Assembly (NCBI RefSeq): GCF_003977755.1
Contig: NZ_RQWN01000001.1
Coordinates: forward strand, 946,995 to 1,010,994
Length of the DNA: 64,000 nucleotides
Reading direction: 5' to 3'
Source of the DNA: Haloterrigena salifodinae
GTDB taxonomy: Archaea > Halobacteriota > Halobacteria > Halobacteriales > Natrialbaceae
Shown here: piece by piece, positions 44,305 to 52,283 of the stretch
Numbering within the stretch: position 1 is the stretch's first letter
Layout: the number at the start of each line of letters is the position of its first letter
The notes under the pieces: model-generated
Databases searched by the model: none
Seen by the model: the letters and a program-made list of their open reading frames with translations, nothing else
What the model was told of the DNA's origin: nothing
Translations under genes and position numbers: made by a program

Positions 44305-45021
44305 TCACTCCTCGGCCTTAACGAGGCGCTCGCGGCCGATGAACCGAGGCCGCTCGTCGATCGCGAGGAAGTTGTCGACGTCCTTGCGGGCTTCCTTCGC
44401 CTTCCCGTTCTCGGGGTCGTAGTCGCGCGAGCCCTCGCTGCCCAGCGCGTCGTACAGTTTCTCGAGGTCCTCGAAGTAGAGTTCGGCGACGCCGTCGAAC
44501 TCGGCGTTCTCGGGATCGGTCGGAATCACCGTGTTGTACTTCACGACGCCCTCGATCTCGCGGGCGATCGGGGTGTGGTTCTCCTGCCAGTAATCGACGA
44601 ACTCCTCGTGGCTCATTCCCTCCTGTCGGACGAGAAACGCGGAGTGCTTGTAGAACCCGTCGGTATCGGCGTCGACCTCGTCCTTCTGGACGATCTCCTC
44701 GCCGATGAACCGCGGTCGCTCCTCGACCGCGAGGAAGTTGTCGACGTCCTCGCGGGCCTCCTTCGCTTTCCCCTTCTCGGGATCGTAATCGCGCGAGCCC
44801 TCGCTTCCCAGCGCGTCGTGGAGCGCCTCGAGGTCCTCGAAGTAGAGTTCGGCCAGGCCGTCGAACTCGGCGTGGTCCGGTTCGGTCGGCAACACCTGCT
44901 GGTAGCGAACCACTCCCTCGATCTCGCGGGCGATCGGGGTGTGGTTCTCCCGCCAGTAGTCGACGAACTCGTCGTGGGATAGGCCGTCCTGGCGAACCAG
45001 TAGCGCGACGTGTTTGTACAT
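44305..45021 (-). CDS. Tandem EthD-domain protein (internal duplication)
   Basis: A 238-aa protein read leftwards from ATG at 45021, made of two nearly identical EthD/dimeric alpha-beta-barrel repeats. Repeat 1 (residues 1-110) starts YKHVALLVRQDGLSHDEFVD; repeat 2 (about 124-238) starts YKHSAFLVRQEGMSHEEFVD. Both share DYWxENHTPIAREIEGVV and LGSEGSRDYDPE-x-GKAKEA. EthD proteins accompany degradation of ethers, quinones and aromatic compounds, often as enzymes or carriers of reactive intermediates. The fused form could act as a covalent dimer. The upstream region carries TGTGCAGTACGCAC near 45065. Confidence 0.9.
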   Translation of the reverse strand: MYKHVALLVRQDGLSHDEFVDYWRENHTPIAREIEGVVRYQQVLPTEPDHAEFDGLAELYFEDLEALHDALGSEGSRDYDPEKGKAKEAREDVDNFLAVEERPRFIGEEIVQKDEVDADTDGFYKHSAFLVRQEGMSHEEFVDYWQENHTPIAREIEGVVKYNTVIPTDPENAEFDGVAELYFEDLEKLYDALGSEGSRDYDPENGKAKEARKDVDNFLAIDERPRFIGRERLVKAEE

Positions 45022-45126
45022 CACCGGCGTGTTTTCCGTACAGCGGCATAAATTGTGTGGGCTGTGTGCAGTACGCACGATAGCGGCAGTCGAATACGAC
45101 CACTCGAGCGCGGACTCACTGCTTCC

Positions 45127-45594
45127 TCAGAGCGACTCGCCGCCGACGAACAACCGGTGGCCTGCCTCCCGGTGCTCCGCGTAGCCATCGTGGTACTCCA
45201 TGAACTGGAGCAACGCACTGGTCGGATTCGACGGCGGGACGAACGCCTCGCTCCAGTGATCGAACGCAGCGTGATCGACGACCGAGACATCGTACGTTTC
45301 CAGAACGTCGACCGTCTGCTCGAGGTCGCCGACCTCGAGTGTGACGTGGTGGAGGCCGGAACCGCGTCGCTCGAGGAAGTCGGTCAGGAACGACTCCGAG
45401 CCGTCCTCGGGGGCGATGAGTTCGAGCCGGGAAGCGTCGCCGAGGACGTACGTCGCCCAGGTGAACGCACCGTACTCGCTGGACTCCTCGTGGATCTTCT
45501 CGCAGCCGAGGACGAACAGCAGTGCTTCGGCGTCGTCGATCGATTCGACGGCGATCCCGACGTGATCGACGCGCATCGCTGGCATCTCGGACAT
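45127..45594 (-). CDS. VOC-family (glyoxalase/epimerase-like) protein
   Basis: A 155-aa protein read leftwards from ATG at 45594. RVDHVGIAVESIDDAEALLF and GSGLHHVTLEVGDLEQTVDV mark two beta-alpha-beta-beta-beta modules; His in the first VDHVG and in LHHV and Glu near LELIAPED are possible metal ligands, as in methylmalonyl-CoA epimerase. Whether it is an epimerase, a lyase or an extradiol-type dioxygenase is undetermined. It diverges from the EthD/ThDP operon at 45713. Confidence 0.88.
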   Translation of the reverse strand: MSEMPAMRVDHVGIAVESIDDAEALLFVLGCEKIHEESSEYGAFTWATYVLGDASRLELIAPEDGSESFLTDFLERRGSGLHHVTLEVGDLEQTVDVLETYDVSVVDHAAFDHWSEAFVPPSNPTSALLQFMEYHDGYAEHREAGHRLFVGGESL

Positions 45595-45613
45595 GCGGTG
45601 GAAACGACGGCCG

Positions 45614-45636
45614 ACGCACATAGTTATTTGGTGCGT
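45614..45636. promoter_or_regulatory. Inverted repeat ACGCAC-N11-GTGCGT between divergent genes
   Basis: A perfect 6-bp inverted repeat with an 11-bp AT-rich spacer (atagttatttg), placed 20 nt upstream of the VOC start and 77 nt from the EthD start at 45713. The half-site ACGCAC recurs near 45074 upstream of the tandem EthD gene. A candidate operator controlling both divergent units. Confidence 0.5.
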
Positions 45637-45712
45637 GTGGACGGTCACCGTGATCAACGGGATTATACCGCACCGGTAGAACAAAGTCGGCGGACGGCAA
45701 CAGTATTGATGC

Positions 45713-46036
45713 ATGATAACATTGGTCGAGTTTCTTGTCCGTAACGACGAGTACAGCCACGACGAATTCGTCGAACGGTGGCGGGGCGACCACACTGAGA
45801 TGGCCAGCGAACTCCCCGGGCTGAAACGGTACAGCACGTCCGTTCCGACGGACCCCGACGACGCGGAGTACGACGGCGTCCTCGAGCTCGCGTTCGAGGA
45901 CGGACGGGCCATGAACGAGGCGTTCGAGTCGGACGTCGGCCAGGAGGTCATGGACGACGCCGCGGAGTTCACCGCACCCGGCGCGGGGCCGCGAATGGTC
46001 GTCGAAGAGACCGTGCACGTGGACGCCGACGAATGA
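45713..46036 (+). CDS. EthD-domain protein
   Basis: A 107-aa single EthD-type dimeric alpha-beta-barrel protein: MITLVEFLVRNDEYSHDEFV, then ERWRGDHTEMASELPGLKRY with the conserved His, and a C-terminal PRMVVEETVHVD. Its last four bases overlap the start of the ThDP enzyme (ATGA), so the two are translationally coupled. It likely works on, or protects, the same intermediate. Confidence 0.92.
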   Translation: MITLVEFLVRNDEYSHDEFVERWRGDHTEMASELPGLKRYSTSVPTDPDDAEYDGVLELAFEDGRAMNEAFESDVGQEVMDDAAEFTAPGAGPRMVVEETVHVDADE

Positions 46037-47730
46037 CGACGACCGCGTCCGCACTCGTCGAGACGCTCGAAGACCTCGGCGTCGAGTACGTCTTTGGCTA
46101 TCCGGGCGGCCGAGTCATCGAACTGCTCGATCACCTTCCCGAATCCGACGTGGACCTCGTCAGACCGCGCGACGAGCGCGAGGCGAGCGTCATGGCGGAG
46201 ACCTACGGCCGGTTCACGGGACAGCCGGGCGTTCTCGCCGGACAGGGGCCGTGGATCGGCAGCCTCGGGATGATCGGTCAGATGGAGGCGCGACTGTCCT
46301 CGTCGCCGATGGTCGTGCTCACCGAAGCTTCCGAGCGCGGCGAGTACTCGACGCTAGCACCGTACCAGCAAGCCCGCGGGGATTACGGCGGGTTCAGCCT
46401 CCCCTCGATCCTCGACGGGGTATCCAAGGAGTGGTGGTTTCCGCGCACGCCGGTCGAAACCCTGCGCTCGACGCAGCTTGCGTTCAAACACGCCGTCGCC
46501 GGCCGTCCCGGTCCGACCGCGATCATCCTGGACGGCGACGCGATCACCGACGACGTTCCCGATGATCCCACGCCGACCGCGTGGGACGCCGCTTCCCAAA
46601 CCCGGACGTGGGACGCCGCGCCGTCCGCGTCGGACGTTGCCGACGCCGTCGACGCGCTCGAGGGAGCGGAGCGGCCGGTGATCGTCGCGGGCAACGGCGT
46701 CCACGCCGCACAGGCCTACGACGAACTCGCGGCGGTCGCCGAGGCGTACGACTGCGTCGTCGTCACCTCGTATCTCGGCAAATCGACCTATCCCGAGACC
46801 GACGACCGCGCCGCCGGCGTCATAGGGTCGTTCGGGCACGAAGGTGCGAATCAGGTCGTCAGCGAGGCCGATACGTTGCTTGTCTCCGGCTGTCGGCTGA
46901 ACCCGATGGACACGAACTGGCAGGCACCGGAGTTCATCCGGCCGGACGAGCAGACGATCGTCCACGCGGACGTCGACGCGCGCAACGCGGGCTGGGTCTA
47001 CCCCGCCGACGTCGGCCTCATCGGCGACGCGAAAGAGAGTCTCGCCGCGCTCGCCGACGCCGGCGACGCGTCGAACGACTGGGCGATGGAACGCGCGGCG
47101 ACGGCCGAAGAGTGGTTTACCGCCCCCGAGTGCGAGGACGACTCGACGCCGATCAAACCCCAGCGCGCCGTCACGGAGATCGAAGCGGTCGTCGACGAGG
47201 AGACGATCGTCACCGCCGACTCCGGCAACAACCGGTTCTGGCTGTTGTACTACCTGCAGACCCCGGCCGTCCGCACCTACTTCGGGAGCGGCGGCGTCGG
47301 GGGGATGGGATGGGCGAATCCGGCCGCGGTGTCGGCGGCGCTGACGACGGACAAGGACGTCGTCGCGGTCGCCGGTGACGGCGGCTTCTCGATGACGATG
47401 AACAGCGTCGAGACCGCCGTCGAATACGGCGTCGCGCCCACGTTCGTCGTCCTCAACGACACCAGCCTCGGGATGGTCCGACAGATGCAGAGCGAGGACG
47501 GCGACATCGCCGGCGTCGAATTCCACGACACGGACTTCGTGAAAGCCGCCGAGGCCTTCGGCGCCGTCGGGACGCGCACGACCGACCCCGAGGCGTTCGC
47601 CGCGGCGCTCGAGGACGGCAAGGCGGCCGACGTCCCTCACGTCATCGACGTGCGAATCGACCGCGAGGAGGACATGGCCGACACGCTGGCTTCTTCGTTT
47701 TACGAGTCGGTCGGGGGGCTCCACGAGTGA
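46033..47730 (+). CDS. ThDP-dependent decarboxylase/synthase-like enzyme
   Basis: A 565-aa acetolactate-synthase/benzoylformate-decarboxylase-type protein. N-terminal PYR domain with likely catalytic Glu in RPRDEREASVMAETYGRFTG; central domain (RPVIVAGNGVHAAQAYDELA); C-terminal ThDP domain with GDGGFSMTMNSVETAVEYGV and VVLNDTSLG (the GDG-x-N pattern). It is coupled to the EthD gene. The substrate may be a 2-oxoacid of an aromatic compound; acetolactate synthase is less likely because no small subunit or ilvC neighbours exist. Confidence 0.9.
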   Translation: MTTTASALVETLEDLGVEYVFGYPGGRVIELLDHLPESDVDLVRPRDEREASVMAETYGRFTGQPGVLAGQGPWIGSLGMIGQMEARLSSSPMVVLTEASERGEYSTLAPYQQARGDYGGFSLPSILDGVSKEWWFPRTPVETLRSTQLAFKHAVAGRPGPTAIILDGDAITDDVPDDPTPTAWDAASQTRTWDAAPSASDVADAVDALEGAERPVIVAGNGVHAAQAYDELAAVAEAYDCVVVTSYLGKSTYPETDDRAAGVIGSFGHEGANQVVSEADTLLVSGCRLNPMDTNWQAPEFIRPDEQTIVHADVDARNAGWVYPADVGLIGDAKESLAALADAGDASNDWAMERAATAEEWFTAPECEDDSTPIKPQRAVTEIEAVVDEETIVTADSGNNRFWLLYYLQTPAVRTYFGSGGVGGMGWANPAAVSAALTTDKDVVAVAGDGGFSMTMNSVETAVEYGVAPTFVVLNDTSLGMVRQMQSEDGDIAGVEFHDTDFVKAAEAFGAVGTRTTDPEAFAAALEDGKAADVPHVIDVRIDREEDMADTLASSFYESVGGLHE

Positions 47731-47808
47731 TGACGCCTAACGGCTGCCCACGCGGCCGACCCGAACGATCACCAACCTATACGTGAACCATCGACATATT
47801 ACAGACAC

Positions 47809-48777
47809 ATGAACGACACCGACGCTACCGTACTGGTAACCGGCGGAACCGGCTTCATCGGTTCCTACGTAGTACAGGACCTGCTCGAACACGGCCACGA
47901 CGTCGTCGCGTACGACCTCTCGACGGACACGGAAATCCTCGAGAAACTCGGCGTCGCCGACGACGTCGAGGTTCGACGCGGCGACGTCTCCGAGTCGACC
48001 GACGTGATCCGTGCGGTCAAGGAGACGGGAACGACCCACATCATCCACCTCGCGGCGCTGCTGACGACGACGGCGCGCGAGAATCCGCGCGCGGCCGCCA
48101 ACGTGAACGTCATGGGGACGAACAACGTCTTCGAGGCCGCACGCACGCTGGACGATCAGATCGAGCGCGTCGCGTGGGCGTCCTCGGCGGCGGTCTACGC
48201 CCCGCCGCACAACTACGACGCGGAGTGGATCGACGAAGACGAACTCGTCTATCCGGACACGCTCTACGGCGCGACCAAGGAGTACAACGAACACCAGGCC
48301 CGGGTCTACTACGAGGACTACGGCCTCGACCACGTCGCGCTCCGGCCGACGGTCGCCTACGGCCCCTACCGCGAGACCGGCGGCTCGGCGTTTCTCGCAA
48401 ACATCATCGAGAAACCCGCCCTCGGAGAGTCCTACAGCGTCGAGTACGGTGATCAGGCGATCGACTGGCAGCACGTCGAGGACATCGCCCAGGCGTTCCG
48501 GAAGGCGGCGTTCACGCCCGAAGACGACTTGACGCAGCGAGTCTACAACGTCCGCGGCGTGCTCGCGACGGTCCGCGAAGCCGCAGAGACCGTCGAATCG
48601 ATCGTGCCAGACGCCGACGTCGACGTCTCCGACGACGGCGAACTCCCCTGGACGCAGAACCTCGATATGACGAAAGCTCAAGAGGATCTCGAGTACGAGG
48701 TCCAGTACGATCTCGAGTCGGGCTTCCGGAAGTACATCAACGTCTTGCGCGACGAAGCGAGTCTCGACCCAGTCTAG
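47809..48777 (+). CDS. Extended SDR NAD-dependent epimerase/dehydratase-like protein
   Basis: A 322-aa protein. NAD-binding TGGTGFIGSYVV at about 11-22, YGATKE with catalytic Tyr-x3-Lys (about 158-163), and the upstream Ser of WASSAAVYAP. The C-terminal part resembles nucleotide-sugar epimerases, but several haloarchaeal catabolic clusters use such SDRs as dehydrogenases. It follows the ThDP enzyme by 78 nt, likely in one operon. Confidence 0.9.
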   Translation: MNDTDATVLVTGGTGFIGSYVVQDLLEHGHDVVAYDLSTDTEILEKLGVADDVEVRRGDVSESTDVIRAVKETGTTHIIHLAALLTTTARENPRAAANVNVMGTNNVFEAARTLDDQIERVAWASSAAVYAPPHNYDAEWIDEDELVYPDTLYGATKEYNEHQARVYYEDYGLDHVALRPTVAYGPYRETGGSAFLANIIEKPALGESYSVEYGDQAIDWQHVEDIAQAFRKAAFTPEDDLTQRVYNVRGVLATVREAAETVESIVPDADVDVSDDGELPWTQNLDMTKAQEDLEYEVQYDLESGFRKYINVLRDEASLDPV

Positions 48778-48801
48778 TCCACCGTATTCGTCGATTTTGA
48801 C

Positions 48802-48993
48802 TCAGTTTGACCCGTCCCCGCGCTCGAGGACCCGCTCGATCTCCGCCTCGTCGAGGAAGTCGATCAGGTTTGCGTCGCCGCCGCGATACGCTTCGAGTTC
48901 CGAGTCGCTCAGTTTGCGCTCGATCTCGCCGTCGTCGAGACGCGCCTCGAGCTGTTCGTCGATGTCTTCGGGATCGTAGCCGGGGATTGGCAT
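48802..48993 (-). CDS. Small acidic protein, 63 aa
   Basis: A 63-aa protein read leftwards from ATG at 48993: MPIPGYDPEDIDEQLEARLD then DGEIERKLSDSELEAYRGGD and ANLIDFLDEAEIERVLERGD. It is strongly helical and acidic, with no membrane segment. A TATA-like CTATAAGATC (complement of 49013-49022) lies about 25 nt upstream, supporting expression. Function unknown; it could be a small regulator or an adaptor of the divergent M24 gene. Confidence 0.65.
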   Translation of the reverse strand: MPIPGYDPEDIDEQLEARLDDGEIERKLSDSELEAYRGGDANLIDFLDEAEIERVLERGDGSN

Positions 48994-49089
48994 GCTCGTT
49001 CGTAGCACGCGATTGATCTTATAGCCCGGTGGCCGTCGCCGATCGCCGCCAGCGGTACGATTTAGTGAGTCGCAGTGATACGTCACCGC

Positions 49090-50364
49090 ATGACGTTCTA
49101 CGAGCGCGACTTCATGGAGGGAACGCGCGGCACGCAGGCCGTCGACTGGGAGCAACGGATCGACACGCAGCGACTTCGAGAAACTCGAAAAGAACGAGCC
49201 CTCGAGCGCCTCCGGGAGACGGATCTCGGCGCGATGCTGCTCGTTTCGGACCCCAACATCCGGTACGTCACCGGACTGGCGATGACCGGCGGCAGCGGCG
49301 CAGACCACTACACGCTCCTGACCGAGAACGGCGACATCGTCCACTGGGACACTGCCGACCACGCGAGCAATCAGCGGTTCAACTGCCCCTGGCTGCACGA
49401 CGTCCGCTACGCCTGTCCGGGACTCGGGAACGTTCCGCGGGCCTCGGGTAGCCCGTCGGCTCGGCAGTTCCTGCTCTCGACGATGGCCGAGACGGTCTAC
49501 GAGGCCATGGAGGAGTACGGCGTCGCCGACGAGAAACTTGGCGTCGACGTCGGCAACCGAGGACTGCTCGAGGCCCTCGAGGATCGCGGTCTCGAGACCG
49601 ACGTCGAGGCCTGCAACGCGATCATGGAGGACGCCCGAAAGGTCAAGACCGAAGACGAGATCGAGTGTCTGCGGATGGTCGCGTCGATCTGCGAAGCGGG
49701 ATTCCAGACGATCAAAGACGCCGCGAAGCCGGGAATGCGCGAGACAGAAGTGTGGGGCGAGGCCGTCCGCGAACTGTGGCGCCACGGCGCGTTCGTCGGC
49801 GGCGGCTACCTCACCTCCGGGCCGAACACGTGGCCGAAACACCAGGCGAACACGACCGACCGGGCGATCCGGCCGGGGGATCTCGTCTACGCCGATTTCT
49901 ATAATATCGGCTACCTCGGCTACCGGTCGTGTTACTACCGGACCTTCTCGATAGGCGAGCCGACCGACGAGCAGCGGAAGGCGTACGAGACGGCTCGAGA
50001 CAACCTCTACGACGTGCTCGAGCGAATCGAACCCGGCGCGACGACCGACGAGATCGCCGAGGGGTTCCCGGACATGGAGGGCGAGCACGCCGACTATTAC
50101 GACGCCGACGAGCACTGGCAGCTGACGACGAACCACTGGGCCCACGGGCTCGGACTCCAGCTGTACGAGGTGCCGCTGGTCTGGCGCGGCCTCTCGCCCG
50201 ACTACCCCATCGAGATCGAGGAGGGGATGACGATGGCCGTCGAAACCCAGGAGCCGGCCGGTCGGCAGGGCGTTCGCGTCGAGGAGATGGTCGTCGTCCG
50301 CGAGAACGGCGTCGAAATCCTGAGCCAGTGGCCGGTCGAGGAGATCACCGTCATCGATCACTAG
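49090..50364 (+). CDS. M24-family (Xaa-Pro dipeptidase/creatinase-like) protein missing a metal ligand
   Basis: A 424-aa pita-bread-fold protein. Creatinase-like N-domain (LGAMLLVSDPNIRYVTGLAM), then the M24 domain: His in GPNTWPKHQANTTD, first Asp in GDLVYADFYNIGYLGYR, His in TTNHWAHGLGLQLYEVP, Glu in VETQEPAGRQ and Glu in RVEEMVV. The second metal-binding Asp (usually eleven residues after the first) is replaced by Ser/Cys in GYRSCYYRTF. Thus a dinuclear metal centre is unlikely, and the reaction may be lyase- or creatinase-like rather than proline peptidase. Confidence 0.88.
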   Translation: MTFYERDFMEGTRGTQAVDWEQRIDTQRLRETRKERALERLRETDLGAMLLVSDPNIRYVTGLAMTGGSGADHYTLLTENGDIVHWDTADHASNQRFNCPWLHDVRYACPGLGNVPRASGSPSARQFLLSTMAETVYEAMEEYGVADEKLGVDVGNRGLLEALEDRGLETDVEACNAIMEDARKVKTEDEIECLRMVASICEAGFQTIKDAAKPGMRETEVWGEAVRELWRHGAFVGGGYLTSGPNTWPKHQANTTDRAIRPGDLVYADFYNIGYLGYRSCYYRTFSIGEPTDEQRKAYETARDNLYDVLERIEPGATTDEIAEGFPDMEGEHADYYDADEHWQLTTNHWAHGLGLQLYEVPLVWRGLSPDYPIEIEEGMTMAVETQEPAGRQGVRVEEMVVVRENGVEILSQWPVEEITVIDH

Positions 50365-50447
50365 TCGCACCGGAACGGGTGTTTTCGTCGTGTGATCTAT
50401 GAACAGAAGCGTGAGTCGTTCGTTTCGAGAACGAATGGCTCGAGAAC

Positions 50448-50608
50448 ACCACAATCCCATCCGCGGTGGCCTGCCCGACCAGTCGATACGGGTGGGAAGG
50501 AAAGGGGCTGGCGCGGTCGATCCCTCCCGGGCGCAGTAAGGACCACAGCGAAGCGAGGACCGCAGCAAGCCCCGGAGGGTCGAGCGTGCCAGGGGCTTTC
50601 GCGGTGGT
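50448..50608. other. Structured intergenic element, copy 2
   Basis: The 336-nt gap 50365-50700 contains a shorter relative of the element at 22388. ACCAC (50448) pairs with GTGGT (50604); TCCCATCCG (50455-50463) pairs with CGGGTGGGA (50489-50497, one G-T); GGAAAGGGGCTGGC (50499-50512) faces GCCAGGGGCTTTC (50588-50600), pairing through CTGGC/GCCAG. TCGATCCCTCC (50518) pairs with GGAGGGTCGA (50575) apart from one bulged T. Both copies begin TCGARAACACCAC and end GGGGCTTTCGYGGTGGTC. It precedes the LLM monooxygenase, whose TATA-like CAATTAAG is at 50669-50676. Confidence 0.65.
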
Positions 50609-50700
50609 CACATCGGCGACGCAACGAACGAATCCAAACCGGTACACAACCAGTTGCTGGCTCACCAACAATTAAGCCGATTCCACGTGATATCGGGCAT

Positions 50701-51711
50701 ATGAAACTCGGGACGGGCCTGTTCACCGCCCAGCAGCGGCCGGACGACGACCGCGAGGCGAGCGACCTGTACGACGAGGTACTCGCGTTGACCCGCGAAA
50801 TCGAGGCCGCGGGACTCGACAGCGCGTGGGTCTCGGAACACCACTTCGCCGAGGACGGCTACCTCTCGGGAACGATGCCCGCGCTCGGGGCGATGGCCGC
50901 CGAGACGGACGACCTCGAGATCGGGAGCTGCGTCGCGCTCGGGCCGCTGTACGATCCGATCAGGCTCGCGGAGGACGCCGCGACCGTCGACCTCCTCTCC
51001 GAGGGCCGACTGACGCTGGGACTCGCGATCGGATCGAACCCGCACGAGTTCGACGTTTTCGACGTCCCGCGGGACGAACGGGCCGAGCGCCTCGCCGATC
51101 TCGTGCCGTTCCTCCGGGGCGCCTGGAGCGAGGGCGATCTCGGCTACGACTCCACGTTTCACGACGTGCCGACGGACATCTCGGTCACACCGAAGCCCGT
51201 CGACGGAACGGTCCCGATCATGCTCGGCGGCGGCGCGAAGCCGGCCGTCCGTCGGGCGGCTCGGATCGGCGACGCGTGGTGTGCCCCCTCAGCGCTCTCG
51301 GTCGAGGGCGTCCGCAAGCGCGTCGAGGACATCCGCCGCGTCCGGGAGGAGGAGGAGGGCCTCGAGGACGACTTCACGATCTACGTCCTCCAGCACGGCT
51401 GGGTCGGCGACTCCCGCGAAGACGCCTGGGAGGCGATGCGGGACGGCTACTTCTATCTCCAGCGGCGGTACGCGGAGATCTTCTCCGGCGAGTCCGTCGA
51501 CGAACTCGAGGTCGAGCGCAAGCGGGAACTGAAAGAGCAGGCCATCTTCGGCACGCCGGAACAGGTCGTCGAGGAACTCGAGCGGTATCGCGAGGGGCTC
51601 GGCGACGACGTTCACTTCATCCTCCGGACGTACTACCCGGGCGTCGACACCGACGAGATGATCGACTGTGTCCATCGGCTCGGCGAGGACGTCGCTCCGG
51701 AACTCGAGTAG
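50701..51711 (+). CDS. LLM-class flavin-dependent oxidoreductase
   Basis: A 336-aa luciferase-like TIM-barrel protein starting MKLGTGLFTAQQRPDDDREA at ATG 50701. Family segments are GLDSAWVSEHHFAEDGYLSG, LDLLSEGRLTLGLAIGSNPH-like DLLSEGRLTLGLAIG, and PIMLGGGAKPAVRRAARIGD. It uses FMN or F420 (haloarchaea have F420); the cofactor cannot be told here. As part of the island it may oxygenate or desaturate the substrate. Confidence 0.93.
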   Translation: MKLGTGLFTAQQRPDDDREASDLYDEVLALTREIEAAGLDSAWVSEHHFAEDGYLSGTMPALGAMAAETDDLEIGSCVALGPLYDPIRLAEDAATVDLLSEGRLTLGLAIGSNPHEFDVFDVPRDERAERLADLVPFLRGAWSEGDLGYDSTFHDVPTDISVTPKPVDGTVPIMLGGGAKPAVRRAARIGDAWCAPSALSVEGVRKRVEDIRRVREEEEGLEDDFTIYVLQHGWVGDSREDAWEAMRDGYFYLQRRYAEIFSGESVDELEVERKRELKEQAIFGTPEQVVEELERYREGLGDDVHFILRTYYPGVDTDEMIDCVHRLGEDVAPELE

Positions 51712-51777
51712 AACGGCCGGCCGGCTGGATCGACAGCCGGACGTGACGAAACGAAGTGCGGAGGGAACGCCCGGCGA

Positions 51778-52194
51778 TCAGCCGGTCTTGTAGACCCCGC
51801 GCGCGTTGGCGATGTGCGTCCCGACGGCGTCGCCGTCTTCGGAAGACTCCCCGTCGTCTTCGGCGTAGACGTCAACGTCGACGACGCCGACGTCGCTCCC
51901 GCAGCGCACGACGTCGGCCTCCGCATAGAGGTCGCCGGTGCCGGCGTTGAGGTAGTCGATCCGCATATCGATCGTCGGGACGGGTTGCTCGACCAGCGAG
52001 ACCAGTGCCGCGCCGCCGACGGTGTCTGCGAGCGTGAACGTGACGCCGCCGTGTGCCATCAACCGATCCTCGTTCCACGAGAGGTCCTCGCTCATCTCGA
52101 GGCGGCCCTCGGCGTGGCCGTCCTCGCAATCGGTAACGTCGATCCCGAGCAGGGAGGCGAACGGCATGCCCTCGAAGAAGGCTTCGATATCCAT
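51778..52194 (-). CDS. PaaI-type hotdog thioesterase
   Basis: A 138-aa protein read leftwards from ATG at 52194. MDIEAFFEGMPFASLLGIDV, and the catalytic-loop region MAHGGVTFTLADTVGGAALV, fit the PaaI/YbgC hotdog group; Asp or Glu nucleophile candidates lie in that stretch. An acidic insertion near the C-terminus (EDDGESSEDGD) is a haloarchaeal feature. It follows paaK by 89 nt. It probably hydrolyses dead-end CoA esters of phenylacetate catabolism. Confidence 0.88.
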   Translation of the reverse strand: MDIEAFFEGMPFASLLGIDVTDCEDGHAEGRLEMSEDLSWNEDRLMAHGGVTFTLADTVGGAALVSLVEQPVPTIDMRIDYLNAGTGDLYAEADVVRCGSDVGVVDVDVYAEDDGESSEDGDAVGTHIANARGVYKTG

Positions 52195-52283
52195 GCACGG
52201 TACTGTCTCACGAACCGTATTAAAAGTGGAGTCGGTGACGTCCATCGGGACGCGCTCGGCGCCGGCGGCGGACGCGGTCCGCT

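Noticed and set aside
46033-47730. Annotation of the ThDP enzyme as acetolactate synthase IlvB
   Set aside because: No regulatory subunit or ilvC neighbour, and it is coupled to an EthD gene in a catabolic island.
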